A stretch of 64,000 nt of DNA from DAOPZC01 sp035353175 (GTDB lineage: Bacteria > Verrucomicrobiota > Kiritimatiellia > RFP12 > UBA1067), in assembly GCA_035353175.1 (NCBI GenBank), contig DAOPZC010000002.1:158579-222578 (forward strand), in the 5' to 3' direction. Position 1 is the first letter of the stretch, and each line of letters begins with the position of its first letter. The notes beneath the pieces were generated by a model. The model did not search any database and was not told where the DNA came from. It worked only from the letters and a program-made list of their open reading frames with translations. Below, piece after piece: positions 54,388-62,845 of this stretch. The position numbers and the translations under genes are program-made.

Positions 54388-54468
54388 GAACGCCCAGCGC
54401 CCAACGCCAAAGTTTTACTCCGCCCCCTGTTCCGGGGTCGAAGTTCTACGCTCAGCGTTCGGCGTTCA
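54388..54468. repeat. Imperfect inverted repeat between two minus-strand genes
   Basis: GAACGCCCAGCGCCCAACGCC (54388-54408) and the complement of CGCTCAGCGTTCGGCGTTCAA (54449-54468) share the GAACGCC.A.CGC..A.CG pattern, giving an imperfect inverted repeat with arms of about 20 bases. It could be a chance product, a small repeat element or a hairpin stabilising the mRNA. Confidence 0.3.
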
Positions 54469-54473
54469 ATCGA

Positions 54474-55352
54474 CTACAGGCCGGCCTGCTGGCGCATCGT
54501 CGCGAGCGCTTTTTTCCAGGCGTCCTCGACGTTCTCTTTGGGCCAGCCGCACTCGCATGAGACGCCGCCGTTGTAGCCGATGTCCTTGAGGGCCTTGAAG
54601 AAGGCGCTCAGGTCCTCGCCTTGGGTGCCGGGGGCTTTGCGGCCCTCGAGCTCGGCGATGTGGCAGTGGCGGATGCGGGCGCCGGCCTTGCGGATCGCGT
54701 CGGGGCCCTCGTTCTCCTTCATCATGTGGTAGAAGTCCGCGAGCAGCTGGATGCGGGGGCGGCCGATGGCGTCGACATACTCGATGCCCTCGGTGACCGA
54801 ATTGAGGATGTTGGTCTCGCCCTTGTTCAACGGCTCCAGCACGATGGTGACCTTTAGGTCCTTGATGCGGTCGCCCAGCTTCTGGCAGAACTCGATGAAC
54901 TGCGCCTTGCCCTTGGCGAGATCGGTGCCCTCGGGCACTTTGCGCGCGCCGCCGCTGCCGAGCACGATGAACGGGATGCCCGCCGCATCCGCGCGCTGGC
55001 AGGCCTTGACCGCGTAATCCAGGGCGGCGTCGTGCATGAGCTCCGGCCCGGTGAGCCGGAATTTGCTGGGGATGAAGCCGTTGCAGGAGCGGATCGGCAG
55101 GGCAGAGCCTTTGAGCTTCGCCAGTTCCGCCGCGTATTCCGCGTCGGGCATCTCGGGCTTGAGCATGCCGGCGACGCCGCCTTCGATGAAGGCGTAGCCG
55201 AGCTCTTTCAGTTTGGCGGCCTTGTCCGGTCCGGCGCAGAGGCCGAACAGGATGTTTGCGGCCGGCTTCTTGGCGTTCGCCATCCCCGTGCTTCCGCCCA
55301 AAAGACCTGCTGCGGCCAACGTGTGCATGAACCCCCTGCGGCTGATGTGCAT
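54474..55352 (-). CDS. Tat-exported sugar phosphate isomerase/epimerase-like TIM barrel protein
   Basis: The 292-residue protein has a Tat signal (SRRGFMHTLAAAG) and a xylose isomerase-like TIM barrel: GYAFIEGG, GIPFIVLGSGG, 'VTIVLEPLNKGETN', LLADFYHMMKE, IRHCHIAELEGRKAPG and 'GGVSCECGW'. Metal ligands would be the Glu in LEPLN, Asp in LADFYH, His in IRHCHIAE and Glu in SCECG. Members are hydroxypyruvate isomerases, myo-inosose enzymes or unknown. It sits next to two Gfo/Idh/MocA oxidoreductases; together they suggest periplasmic sugar conversion. Confidence 0.82.
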   Translation of the reverse strand: MHISRRGFMHTLAAAGLLGGSTGMANAKKPAANILFGLCAGPDKAAKLKELGYAFIEGGVAGMLKPEMPDAEYAAELAKLKGSALPIRSCNGFIPSKFRLTGPELMHDAALDYAVKACQRADAAGIPFIVLGSGGARKVPEGTDLAKGKAQFIEFCQKLGDRIKDLKVTIVLEPLNKGETNILNSVTEGIEYVDAIGRPRIQLLADFYHMMKENEGPDAIRKAGARIRHCHIAELEGRKAPGTQGEDLSAFFKALKDIGYNGGVSCECGWPKENVEDAWKKALATMRQQAGL

Positions 55353-55457
55353 GAGTCGATCCCCTTGAGTTTAAATGACCTGCGTCAAGCCCGAAAGGCG
55401 GGACCGGTTGCCGAAGCGCCGTGGTCCCGCCCTTTCAGAGTCCGCCGCGGGTTGGTC

Positions 55458-56828
55458 TCAGTAGCCCTTGAACACCTTGCCGCCCGCCATGACTTGGCGC
55501 GCAACCTTGTCGAAGGTGGCTTTCATGCCGGTGCGCAGCGAGGCGTTGGACATGATGAGGGCCACGGCGTGGCTGTAGCCGGCTTCGATGGGGGCGTTCG
55601 GTTGCTTGCGGGCGCGGACGCACGCCATCCAGTTGCGCATGTGGGCGACTTCCATGCCGCCGGCGCCGGTGTTGGCGGCGGTGGCCGCGACTTCCGTCTC
55701 GGCGAGCTTCTTGGTCTCGACCTTGACCTTCTCGACGCCCTCGTTGGAAACCGTGCCTTTGATCAGGTCGATCGTGCCGATGGTGGAGTGGTAGTTCTCG
55801 ACGTTGCCGCGGGCCGAGTTGGTCTGGCGCGAGCTGAAGACCGCCTGGAAGCCCTTGGTCGGGTCGTTCTCGGGGCCGTACTCGAGCAGGGTGGTGAAGG
55901 TGTCGCAGTTCTCGCGGCCGTCCTTCCACGCGTAGATGCCGCCGCTGGCCATGGCCGAGCGCGGAAATTCGAAGCCGGTGAACCAGGCGACCGTGTCGAT
56001 CTGGTGGCACATCCACTGGCCGGGGATGCCCGACGAATAGGGCCAGAAGAGGCGGAACTCGAGATACTTGCGCGGATCGAAAGCGACTTTCGGGCGGTCG
56101 AGCAGCCACTTGTTCCAGTCGGTGTCGGCCTCTTTGAGTTTCTTGGGCAGGTCGCCGCGGCGCCAGCGGTTGGGCTGGTTGACGTTCCAGCAGAGATCCA
56201 CGTACGTGATGTCGCCGAATTTGCCGGAGCGGATATAATCGTTCGCGATGTGGTAGGCGCTGCCGCTGCGGCGCTGAGAGCCGATCTGTACCACGGCCCC
56301 GCCGCGGTTGTTGGCCTTGCGGGCTTCGTTGACGGCGTCGAGCACGGCGTTGGCCGCGTCCATGTCCTCGGCCATCGGCTTCTCGGTGTAGGTGTCTTTG
56401 CCGGCCTTGACGGCGTGGACCGTGTGCATGGCGTGCTGGAAGTCTGCGGTGGAGATGATCACGGCGTCGACGTTCTTGGCTTTCTCATAGAGCTCGTCAT
56501 CGCTTTTGTAAAGATCGATTCCGTGGCCGAGCTTGGCTTCGAGCTTGGCTTTACCCTCTTCGCGGCGAACGCTCCAGAGGTCGGCCAGAGCGACCAAGTC
56601 GAAGTTCAGCTCGTCCTTGGACTTGAGGAACGAAGGCAAGAGGGCGTCTTCGAAACGGTTGGAGAAACCGACGCAAGCCACGTTGATGCGGCTGTTCGCG
56701 CCGGCGACGTTCTGCGAAGGGGCCTGCTGGGCCTTGAGGATGTCCGGCAAGGCGGCAAGCGTTGCGCCCGCAGAGGCGGTCTTGACAAAACTGCGGCGTG
56801 TCAAATGGGTGAGTTGGCTCAATTTCAT
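55458..56828 (-). CDS. Tat-exported Gfo/Idh/MocA family oxidoreductase
   Basis: The start ATG 56828 (AAGGGAGA upstream) gives 456 residues with a Tat signal (LTRRSFVKTASAGATLAALP). The Rossmann part has INVACVGFSNRF (unusual glycine loop), DAVIISTADFQHAMHTVHAV and the sugar-dehydrogenase signature YTEKPM. A C-terminal beta-sheet dimer domain with WMCHQIDTVAWFTGF follows. Such exported oxidoreductases are abundant in the PVC group and act on unknown sugars or glycosides. The start at 56870 has no ribosome-binding site and no Tat motif at the right place. Confidence 0.88.
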   Translation of the reverse strand: MKLSQLTHLTRRSFVKTASAGATLAALPDILKAQQAPSQNVAGANSRINVACVGFSNRFEDALLPSFLKSKDELNFDLVALADLWSVRREEGKAKLEAKLGHGIDLYKSDDELYEKAKNVDAVIISTADFQHAMHTVHAVKAGKDTYTEKPMAEDMDAANAVLDAVNEARKANNRGGAVVQIGSQRRSGSAYHIANDYIRSGKFGDITYVDLCWNVNQPNRWRRGDLPKKLKEADTDWNKWLLDRPKVAFDPRKYLEFRLFWPYSSGIPGQWMCHQIDTVAWFTGFEFPRSAMASGGIYAWKDGRENCDTFTTLLEYGPENDPTKGFQAVFSSRQTNSARGNVENYHSTIGTIDLIKGTVSNEGVEKVKVETKKLAETEVAATAANTGAGGMEVAHMRNWMACVRARKQPNAPIEAGYSHAVALIMSNASLRTGMKATFDKVARQVMAGGKVFKGY

Positions 56829-56987
56829 GACGTCTCCCTTGTGCTTTGCCCGTTGACTTGGCCGGACCACGAAAATGCCCCTGCCTTGAAAAGGCTACAC
56901 ACATTTAAGTATGTTAACCAGTATAACAGGAATCAGTTGCGGCTCAAGCCCGAAGCCGTTTTCCCTCAAAGGTTTTTCTGCCCGGCG

Positions 56988-58178
56988 CTAGAGTTCCGGT
57001 ATGGGCGGCACGACAAATGGGGTCCATTTGGCGGACGGCGCAGCCCCCTCTTCGGGCACCGCGGTGTTTTTGAGCACCGCGTCCACGAACACGACCGAGC
57101 GTAGCCCCGCATCGATGGTCATGAAGCCTTGGGGCGCGGCGTCCTGTGGCTTCTTCGTCTTAATCGCCTCGAGGTTGTCCGCAAACGCACGGTAGGTGGC
57201 GGCCAGCGCCGCAATGTAGGCGGCGTTATTGCCGTAGGGCGCCGGCACGGCCGCGGCGGCTTTTGCGGCGGCGCCGCCCTCGAAAATTTGCAGGGACTCG
57301 TCCGTGCCCCGCAGGGCCAGGCGTTCAGGTTCGCTTTGCGACCACGTGAGTGCGCCTTTGTCGCCGATGAGTTCAATCGCGAGGCCGTCGCTTCGCCCGG
57401 TCGCGATCTGGCTGGCGAGAAAGACGCCGCGGGCGCCGCTTTCGAAGCGCACCAGCACGCTGCAATCGTCGTCCAGAATGCGTCCGGCCACCGTCGGACG
57501 CAAGTCGGCGCACACCTCGCTGACGGCCAGCCCGGAAACCCACTCCGCCAAGTGGAAACAATGAATGCCGAGGTCGATCAGGCAGCCGGCCGGACCGCAG
57601 CGGCGCGGGTCGGTGCGCCAGCCGGCCTGCTTGTTCCCCGCGGTCTCGAGACGCTGGGCCAGCCAGCCGAGGGAGTAGGTCGCGACGATCTTGCGGATCG
57701 TGCCGATGGCTTTTTCGTCCCGCACCAGCTCGCGCGCCTTCTGGAGCATCGGGTATCCTTCGTACACCATCGCGATCCCGTAGGCCAGTCCGACGCTCTG
57801 CTGCTTGCGCGTGAGGTTGAGTGCCTCGTCCATATTGCACGTGAAGGGCTTTTCGCTGAAAACGGGAAAACCCGCGTCGATGGAGGACATCGCGACCGGG
57901 TAGTGCATGGCGTTCGGCGCGAGGACCACGACGAAGTCCATGCGCTCGTTCGCGGGGAGGACGGCCTCGCGCCGGAACATGTCGCGGTAGGTGCCGTATG
58001 CGCGGCGCGTGGGCAGTTTCAGCAGCTTCCCGGTTTCGAACGAACTTTGCCGCGTAGAGCCGAACGCGCCGCACACCAGTTCGACGCACCCGCTCTGCCC
58101 GATGGCTGCGCGATGGATGTTGCCCATGAACGACTCCGCGCCGCCGCCAACCATGCCAACACGCATTTTTCTAGTCAT
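56988..58178 (-). CDS. Cytoplasmic Gfo/Idh/MocA family oxidoreductase
   Basis: The 396-residue NAD(P)-dependent oxidoreductase has no signal peptide. Motifs are MRVGMVGGGAESFMGNIHR (cofactor binding), FVVVLAPNAMHYPVAM, FSEKPFTCN (catalytic Lys) and CLIDLGIHCFHLAEWVSG. It may handle sugars or inositol. ATG 58178 has GGCGG at acceptable spacing; ATG 58166 (MRVGM) is an alternative. It follows the exported oxidoreductase on the same strand but with a 159-base gap. Confidence 0.87.
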   Translation of the reverse strand: MTRKMRVGMVGGGAESFMGNIHRAAIGQSGCVELVCGAFGSTRQSSFETGKLLKLPTRRAYGTYRDMFRREAVLPANERMDFVVVLAPNAMHYPVAMSSIDAGFPVFSEKPFTCNMDEALNLTRKQQSVGLAYGIAMVYEGYPMLQKARELVRDEKAIGTIRKIVATYSLGWLAQRLETAGNKQAGWRTDPRRCGPAGCLIDLGIHCFHLAEWVSGLAVSEVCADLRPTVAGRILDDDCSVLVRFESGARGVFLASQIATGRSDGLAIELIGDKGALTWSQSEPERLALRGTDESLQIFEGGAAAKAAAAVPAPYGNNAAYIAALAATYRAFADNLEAIKTKKPQDAAPQGFMTIDAGLRSVVFVDAVLKNTAVPEEGAAPSAKWTPFVVPPIPEL

Positions 58179-58271
58179 GTTTTATACCGCCGTTCCTTTC
58201 AGCCCGAAAACAATTCACATTATGTAAGAATAATAATGAATCGTTAGAAAAAGAAGCAATACTAAAATGTT

Positions 58272-59078
58272 TCAAAGTTCGAGCAGGGCCAGCATGCCGA
58301 AGACGGTCTCCTCGATCTGCCCGTCCGGCGATTCCGCGTTCCAGAAACCGCCCCCGGCGGGGGCTTTGCGCTGGGTGTTGATCAGGCACCTCGCCAAATC
58401 GGCGCGCCAGTCGAGCGGCGCGTTGCCGCGCACGAGTTGGCCGTGCCCTGCGCGGTTGATGAGGCGCGCGAGCCGCCAAACGTCCGCGTTGCCCTTCGGG
58501 GCAGGGGGCCAGGAAGCGGCGGCGTGCGCGAGCCGGTTTGAGAGGGCGGAGGGCTGCGGGAGGGAAGGTCCCCCCAGACCCGCGGCGGGCAGGACGTCAC
58601 TCCAGAACAGGCGGGCCTCGTCGGATGCGCCGGCTTCGGATGCGCCGGCCCGGTCGGCCAGACGGCGCAACAGATTGGTGCGGGAGGGCGCCTCGGGCAG
58701 CACAAAGGCGAGGGCCAAAAGCCGCCAGGCGTGAGTCTCGAGGTTGTCGATCCGGTTGGTGGCCGTGCCGTCCAGCCAGAGCGCGGCGTTCGCGCAGGGC
58801 CCGGAGCACGCGGGGTGACGCGAAGCTTTGAGCGCGAACAGGGCCATCGCCGTCAGCCGGACGCGGTTCGATTCGCCCCACGCGCCGTCCGGCTGCTGTC
58901 GCGCGCTCAGCCAGAACGCGGCTTGGCTTACGGCGTGGTCCGCTTCGTTCCGCAGCGACGGGTCGAGGGATGCGCCCGACGGGCGGATCGGCGTCACCGT
59001 GACCTCGGCGCAGTGCCCGGACGCGGCGCAAAAAAACAAAACCGGCAACAGCTTCTTTATCGACAGGCAACGCAGCAT
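58272..59078 (-). CDS. Secreted prenyltransferase/squalene cyclase-like alpha-toroid protein
   Basis: The 268-residue protein has a signal peptide (KKLLPVLFFCAASGHCA). Motifs like QQPDGAWGESNRVRLTAMALFAL and GGGFWNAESPDGQIEETVFGMLALL are the QxxDGxW/GxF..TaLAlLAL repeats of alpha-alpha toroids. Family members bind terpenoids or proteins (complement-like); here no catalytic DxDD is seen. A protein-binding or structural role is as likely. The start is preceded by GGTGGAG at somewhat long spacing. Confidence 0.68.
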   Translation of the reverse strand: MLRCLSIKKLLPVLFFCAASGHCAEVTVTPIRPSGASLDPSLRNEADHAVSQAAFWLSARQQPDGAWGESNRVRLTAMALFALKASRHPACSGPCANAALWLDGTATNRIDNLETHAWRLLALAFVLPEAPSRTNLLRRLADRAGASEAGASDEARLFWSDVLPAAGLGGPSLPQPSALSNRLAHAAASWPPAPKGNADVWRLARLINRAGHGQLVRGNAPLDWRADLARCLINTQRKAPAGGGFWNAESPDGQIEETVFGMLALLEL

Positions 59079-59145
59079 CTATTATTCTCCACCTTTTTGC
59101 TGAAAGCATAGCCGTTTTTCTGTCAAAACGAAAGTGATTGTGACG

Positions 59146-59679
59146 ATGAGTGTGGCAATGGCAATCGGTCTGCTAGTCCTTCTGACCTTTCTTCCCGGGC
59201 TCGAGGCGCGTGCCTCCATCCCCGTGGCTTTTTTTCACGCGGGGGTGCGGGGCGCGCTCGGGGTGCCGGCCGCGGTGGCCGTCTGTTTCGTTGCCAATCT
59301 GGGGGTCGGTGTGGCGACCTTCTGGCTGATGGGGCCGGTGGTCAACGCGTTTCGGCGCTGGACGTGGTTCGACCGGCGGGTATGGCCTTCGTTTGAGCGC
59401 ACCCGGCATAAACTGCATCCGTACGTGGAGAAATATGGCGAGTGGGGGTTGGCGGTTTTCATCGGCGTGCCGTTGCCGGGGACGGGGGCCTACACCGGCG
59501 CGTTCGGGGCCTTTCTGCTGGGAATGGACAAGCGGAAATTTCTGATCGCGAATTTCATGGGCGTGCTGCTGGCGTGCGTCGCCGTCGCGGTGATCTGTCT
59601 GCTGGTTGACCAGGGCGTTGTCGCGGAGGACAGCGTGCTCCGGAAACTTTTTCTGAAAAGCGTGAAAATCGATGAGTGA
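59146..59679 (+). CDS. COG2426-type membrane protein (Sm_multidrug_ex family)
   Basis: About 177 residues with three or four hydrophobic segments and the family patterns LEARASIPVAFF and GLAVFIGVPLPGTGAYTGAFGAFLLG. Often annotated as a small multidrug export protein, though evidence for drug export is thin. Start chosen at ATG 59146; GTG 59134 is in frame and possible. No clear ribosome-binding site exists for either. It overlaps the next gene by 8 bases. Confidence 0.75.
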   Translation: MSVAMAIGLLVLLTFLPGLEARASIPVAFFHAGVRGALGVPAAVAVCFVANLGVGVATFWLMGPVVNAFRRWTWFDRRVWPSFERTRHKLHPYVEKYGEWGLAVFIGVPLPGTGAYTGAFGAFLLGMDKRKFLIANFMGVLLACVAVAVICLLVDQGVVAEDSVLRKLFLKSVKIDE

Positions 59680-60694
59680 ACTTGCCGTGTCGGGAGAGAT
59701 TTCGGCCTCGCTGAAGCCGGGGGGGCGGGGGCTGTGCCTGCTGTCGGGCGGGCTGGACAGCCAGCTCGCCGTGTGCGTGTTGCGCGAACAGGGGCTGTAT
59801 GTCGAGGCCGTGGTGTTCGCCAGCCCGTTTTTCAAAATCGCGGCGGCGAAACAGGCGGCGGAAAAGTTGGGCGCGGTGTTGCACGTCGTGGACTTCACGC
59901 AGGATATTCTGGCGCTGGTGAAGCACCCGCCGCACGGCTTTGGCGGCGCGCTCAACCCCTGCATCGACTGTCATGCGCGGATGATCAGGAGGGCGGGCGA
60001 GCTGATGGCCGCGAAAGGGTTCGACTTCGTGGCGACAGGGGAGGTCCTCAACCAGCGGCCGATGTCTCAGAACCGGCATTCGCTGGGGATCGTCGAAGAA
60101 GACGCCGATCTGGGGGGGCGGCTGCTGCGGCCGCTGAGCGCCCTGTTGCTCGAGCCGACGCTGCCGGAGACCGAAGGGGTGGTGGACCGCAGCCGGCTGC
60201 TGGGGTTGAGCGGCCGTTCGCGCAAGCCGCAGATGGAGCTTGCCGTCAAGTACGGCCTCAAGGAGTATCCTTCGCCCGCGGGCGGTTGCCTGCTGACCGA
60301 GAAAGGTTTCTGCCGCAAGCTGGCGGATATGCGCGACAACGAGGGCCTCGATTCGGAGCGGCTGGTGAGGCTGCTGCTCTGCGGGCGGCATTTCCGCCTT
60401 CCGGGCGGCGCGAAGTGTGTGGTGGGCCGTGATGCCCACGACAACGCGGCGCTGAAAAAGAGCCAGTGCGACGGGGATGTGCTCGTCCACACGGTCAATG
60501 TGCCAGGGCCGACCCTGCTGATTCCATGCGGAGCGGACGAGGCGGACCTTGCTTTGGCGGCAGGAATCTGCGCGGCCTACGGCGACCATGGAGAAAAGGC
60601 CAGCGTCATCGTCAGAATCGTGCGCGGGTCTGCTGCCGAAGAGCGTGCCGTGGCGCCGCTTGCGAAAGAGCGCTTTCTCGGATGGATGCTCTGA
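59672..60694 (+). CDS. PP-loop tRNA thiouridylase-like protein (ThiI/MnmA-like)
   Basis: The 340-residue protein has an ATP-pyrophosphatase PP-loop LLSGGLDSQLAV, a LNPCIDCHARM motif and an EYPSPAGGCLLTEKGFCRKLADM segment with further cysteines. These are typical of the ThiI/MnmA-like tRNA sulfurtransferases found in various bacteria, which activate the tRNA base by adenylation and insert sulfur. Which position is modified is unknown. The C-terminal domain (about residues 230-340) is separate. Start ATG 59672 overlaps the upstream gene, with AAAGCG only as a weak site. Confidence 0.78.
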   Translation: MSELAVSGEISASLKPGGRGLCLLSGGLDSQLAVCVLREQGLYVEAVVFASPFFKIAAAKQAAEKLGAVLHVVDFTQDILALVKHPPHGFGGALNPCIDCHARMIRRAGELMAAKGFDFVATGEVLNQRPMSQNRHSLGIVEEDADLGGRLLRPLSALLLEPTLPETEGVVDRSRLLGLSGRSRKPQMELAVKYGLKEYPSPAGGCLLTEKGFCRKLADMRDNEGLDSERLVRLLLCGRHFRLPGGAKCVVGRDAHDNAALKKSQCDGDVLVHTVNVPGPTLLIPCGADEADLALAAGICAAYGDHGEKASVIVRIVRGSAAEERAVAPLAKERFLGWML

Positions 60695-60710
60695 GCCCCG
60701 TTTGTCTGTC

Positions 60711-61202
60711 TCAGGCCGTTGTCGGAGACCCTGTCAGCAGGCGCACGAGCAGCGCGACGATGACCAGCAGCAACACGACGATGACGCCAATCCAGATCTT
60801 GTTGGAGTTCGACTTCTTGCCGAACTCTTTCGGCGTTTCGAGCGTGCGCTTTTGCTGGATGATGATCGTGGTGCGCGGAATCGCATAGGGCTCAGGCTTG
60901 TCCGTCTGGGGGACGTCATCCCCCTCGATCATGATGGGAATTTCGCCCACCAGGACAATGTCATTGCGGAAAAGCGGCTTTTCCTTGATCTGCTCGTTGT
61001 TGACCTTTGTCCCGTTCGTGGAGCCGAGATCCCGGATGAGGAAACCGGTCGGAGTCTTTTCGATCTCGCAATGGGTTCCAGAAACGGACCCGTCTTGCAG
61101 CATCCAATCGTTGCCTTCCCTGCGCCCGACACGGGTCACGGGTTGATCCAATGCCACACGTTGTCCCTTTAAAGGGCCATCCATCACAGTCAGACATGCC
61201 AT
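60711..61202 (-). CDS. FHA domain protein with C-terminal membrane anchor
   Basis: The 163-residue protein starts at ATG 61202 after GAGGTG; an upstream TTG 61217 is less likely. The forkhead-associated domain has VGRREGNDWML, the phosphothreonine contact SGTHCEIE and LGSTNGTKVNN. FHA domains bind phosphothreonine, linking to Ser/Thr kinase signalling. A hydrophobic C-terminal helix (IWIGVIVVLLLVIVALLVRLL) anchors it with the FHA in the cytoplasm. It is convergent with the thiouridylase gene, 16 bases apart. Confidence 0.9.
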   Translation of the reverse strand: MACLTVMDGPLKGQRVALDQPVTRVGRREGNDWMLQDGSVSGTHCEIEKTPTGFLIRDLGSTNGTKVNNEQIKEKPLFRNDIVLVGEIPIMIEGDDVPQTDKPEPYAIPRTTIIIQQKRTLETPKEFGKKSNSNKIWIGVIVVLLLVIVALLVRLLTGSPTTA

Positions 61203-61341
61203 TTCAACGCACCTCAAATAAGATCAAATTAAAAGTAGCTTAATCGTCGGCGGGATATAAGTCAATTCGGTTTAAGGGCGTCGCGGAAAAAAGACAAAAG
61301 TCGAGCCGCGGGATCCCTCGGCTCCGCCGGACGCCGCGAGA

Positions 61342-62568
61342 TCACTTCGCCTTCACGTCGAAACAATAGAGGGACGTGTCGTATCGGACATAGAGCTGGC
61401 CGTTGACGACCACAGGGTGGGACCAGCTGTTGCCGGTCCCCGCCACTTGTAGGCGGCCTTTCACCCGGTTGCCTTCGTCGGAGGGATCGATCAGCGTGAG
61501 ACGTCCGCCGGAGTCGGCGAGAGAATAGATCATGCCGTCCGCCCATGTCGCCTGACCCGCTCCGCCGCGCTCCTGCCACAAGGTTTGTCCGGTCTTCAAA
61601 TCTGCGCAGACGAGCCCGCCTTTGCCTTTGCCGTAGATGCGGCCTTGGGACACGACGTAATTTCCGGGATGGCAGGCGAAGTCGCGGGTCGTCCACGCCT
61701 CCTCGCACGTCACCTTTCCGCTGCCGTTGGCGATTTTGAGGCAAATGCCGCCTTTGTTGTACCCGACGGCCCAAAAAAGGCGGCCGTCTGCATAAGCGGG
61801 GGTCGGCGAATTGGCGACGTTGCCATCCGCGAAGGGGTGACGGCAAAGCTCCTTGCCGGTTTTGGCGTCGACCACGAACAGGCCGCTCTGGGAACCGTTG
61901 ACGATGACGGTGCTGCCGTTCAGCGTGACCGGCACACACGAACTGTATCCGGCCGTGGCGGGCTTGTCGGATTTCCAGGCCGTGTTCCCCGTGACTTTGT
62001 CGAACGCCACGACCGCGTGCTGCCCGCCCGGCGTGGCGATGGCGAGTTTGCCGAGGATGAGCACGCTCTCGGCGTATTGCCAGCCGCCGACCTTGCCGCC
62101 GAAGTCGCGACGCAGGTCTTTTTTCCAGAGGATTCGGCCGTCTTGGGCGCTTTGGCAGGTCAGAAGCCCGTCGCCGCCGGTCAGGTAGATGCGGCCGCCG
62201 TCGACGGTCGGGGTGGCGCGTGCGCCGCCATATTTGTTGTGGCTGGACTTCGGGCCTTGCGCGGCCCGCCATTTCTCCTTGCCGCTTTTCTCGTCGAGGC
62301 AGATCAGCATCTGGTCCTCGCCCGCGTTGCCGGTGGTGTAGACGCAGCCGCCGACCACTGCGACGGATGACCAGCCGGGGCCGATGCTTTCGCTTTTCCA
62401 GAGGAGCTTCGGTCCTTCCTGCGGCCACTGCTTGAGCAGCCCCGTGTCGGGCGAGCAACCGTCGCGCTTGGCTCCCAGGAAGGTCGGCCAGTCTGCGGCG
62501 TGGAGCTCCGCGCACAGCGAGAGAAGGACGGCGGGCAGCGTGAAGGCAGGGAAAGACTTTGCGAACAT
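61342..62568 (-). CDS. Secreted PQQ-type beta-propeller protein (BamB-like)
   Basis: Start ATG 62568 (AAAGGAG upstream) gives 408 residues with a signal peptide (MFAKSFPAFTLPAVLLSLCAELHA). Repeats of the PQQ quinoprotein propeller are seen: LICLDEKSGKEKWRA, LVCADLKTGQTLWQERG, VVAFDKVTGNTAWKS and VVDAKTGKELCRH. No PQQ enzyme ligands stand out; such proteins may be scaffolds like BamB or sugar-associated exported proteins. The longer frame to 62640 is rejected because it lacks a signal. Confidence 0.82.
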   Translation of the reverse strand: MFAKSFPAFTLPAVLLSLCAELHAADWPTFLGAKRDGCSPDTGLLKQWPQEGPKLLWKSESIGPGWSSVAVVGGCVYTTGNAGEDQMLICLDEKSGKEKWRAAQGPKSSHNKYGGARATPTVDGGRIYLTGGDGLLTCQSAQDGRILWKKDLRRDFGGKVGGWQYAESVLILGKLAIATPGGQHAVVAFDKVTGNTAWKSDKPATAGYSSCVPVTLNGSTVIVNGSQSGLFVVDAKTGKELCRHPFADGNVANSPTPAYADGRLFWAVGYNKGGICLKIANGSGKVTCEEAWTTRDFACHPGNYVVSQGRIYGKGKGGLVCADLKTGQTLWQERGGAGQATWADGMIYSLADSGGRLTLIDPSDEGNRVKGRLQVAGTGNSWSHPVVVNGQLYVRYDTSLYCFDVKAK

Positions 62569-62661
62569 GGCGCGCTCCTTTCGAAGGTTGCGAAAGAGTT
62601 TATCAGCCGCGCCAGCCCTGCGCAACGGCAAAGCGGTCAACGCGGGCGGGTGGATTGCGGC

Positions 62662-62690
62662 TTGAGCCTTTGCTCGGGAAAGCGTATGAT
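62662..62690 (+). promoter_or_regulatory. Promoter of hydG
   Basis: TTGAGC (62662-62667), 17 bases, TATGAT (62685-62690). It gives a leader of about 150 bases before hydG, which holds no recognised riboswitch. Confidence 0.5.
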
Positions 62691-62845
62691 CTTCTCACTT
62701 TCTGAGGCCGAGGAGCGTCGCTCTGACCCAAGGAATTCGAGTCTCTGGCGATCGGGTGACGTCATCGCGTCATCCGCATGGCGGTGGTGTTGCGCCATCG
62801 GACTGCGGGTTCGGCTTTCGGCCCAGGCGAGTAAGGAGAGAACCC

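Noticed and set aside
55032..57104. 690-codon plus-strand frame opposite the isomerase and oxidoreductase genes
   Set aside because: It crosses gene boundaries of two well-supported minus-strand genes and shows no motif.
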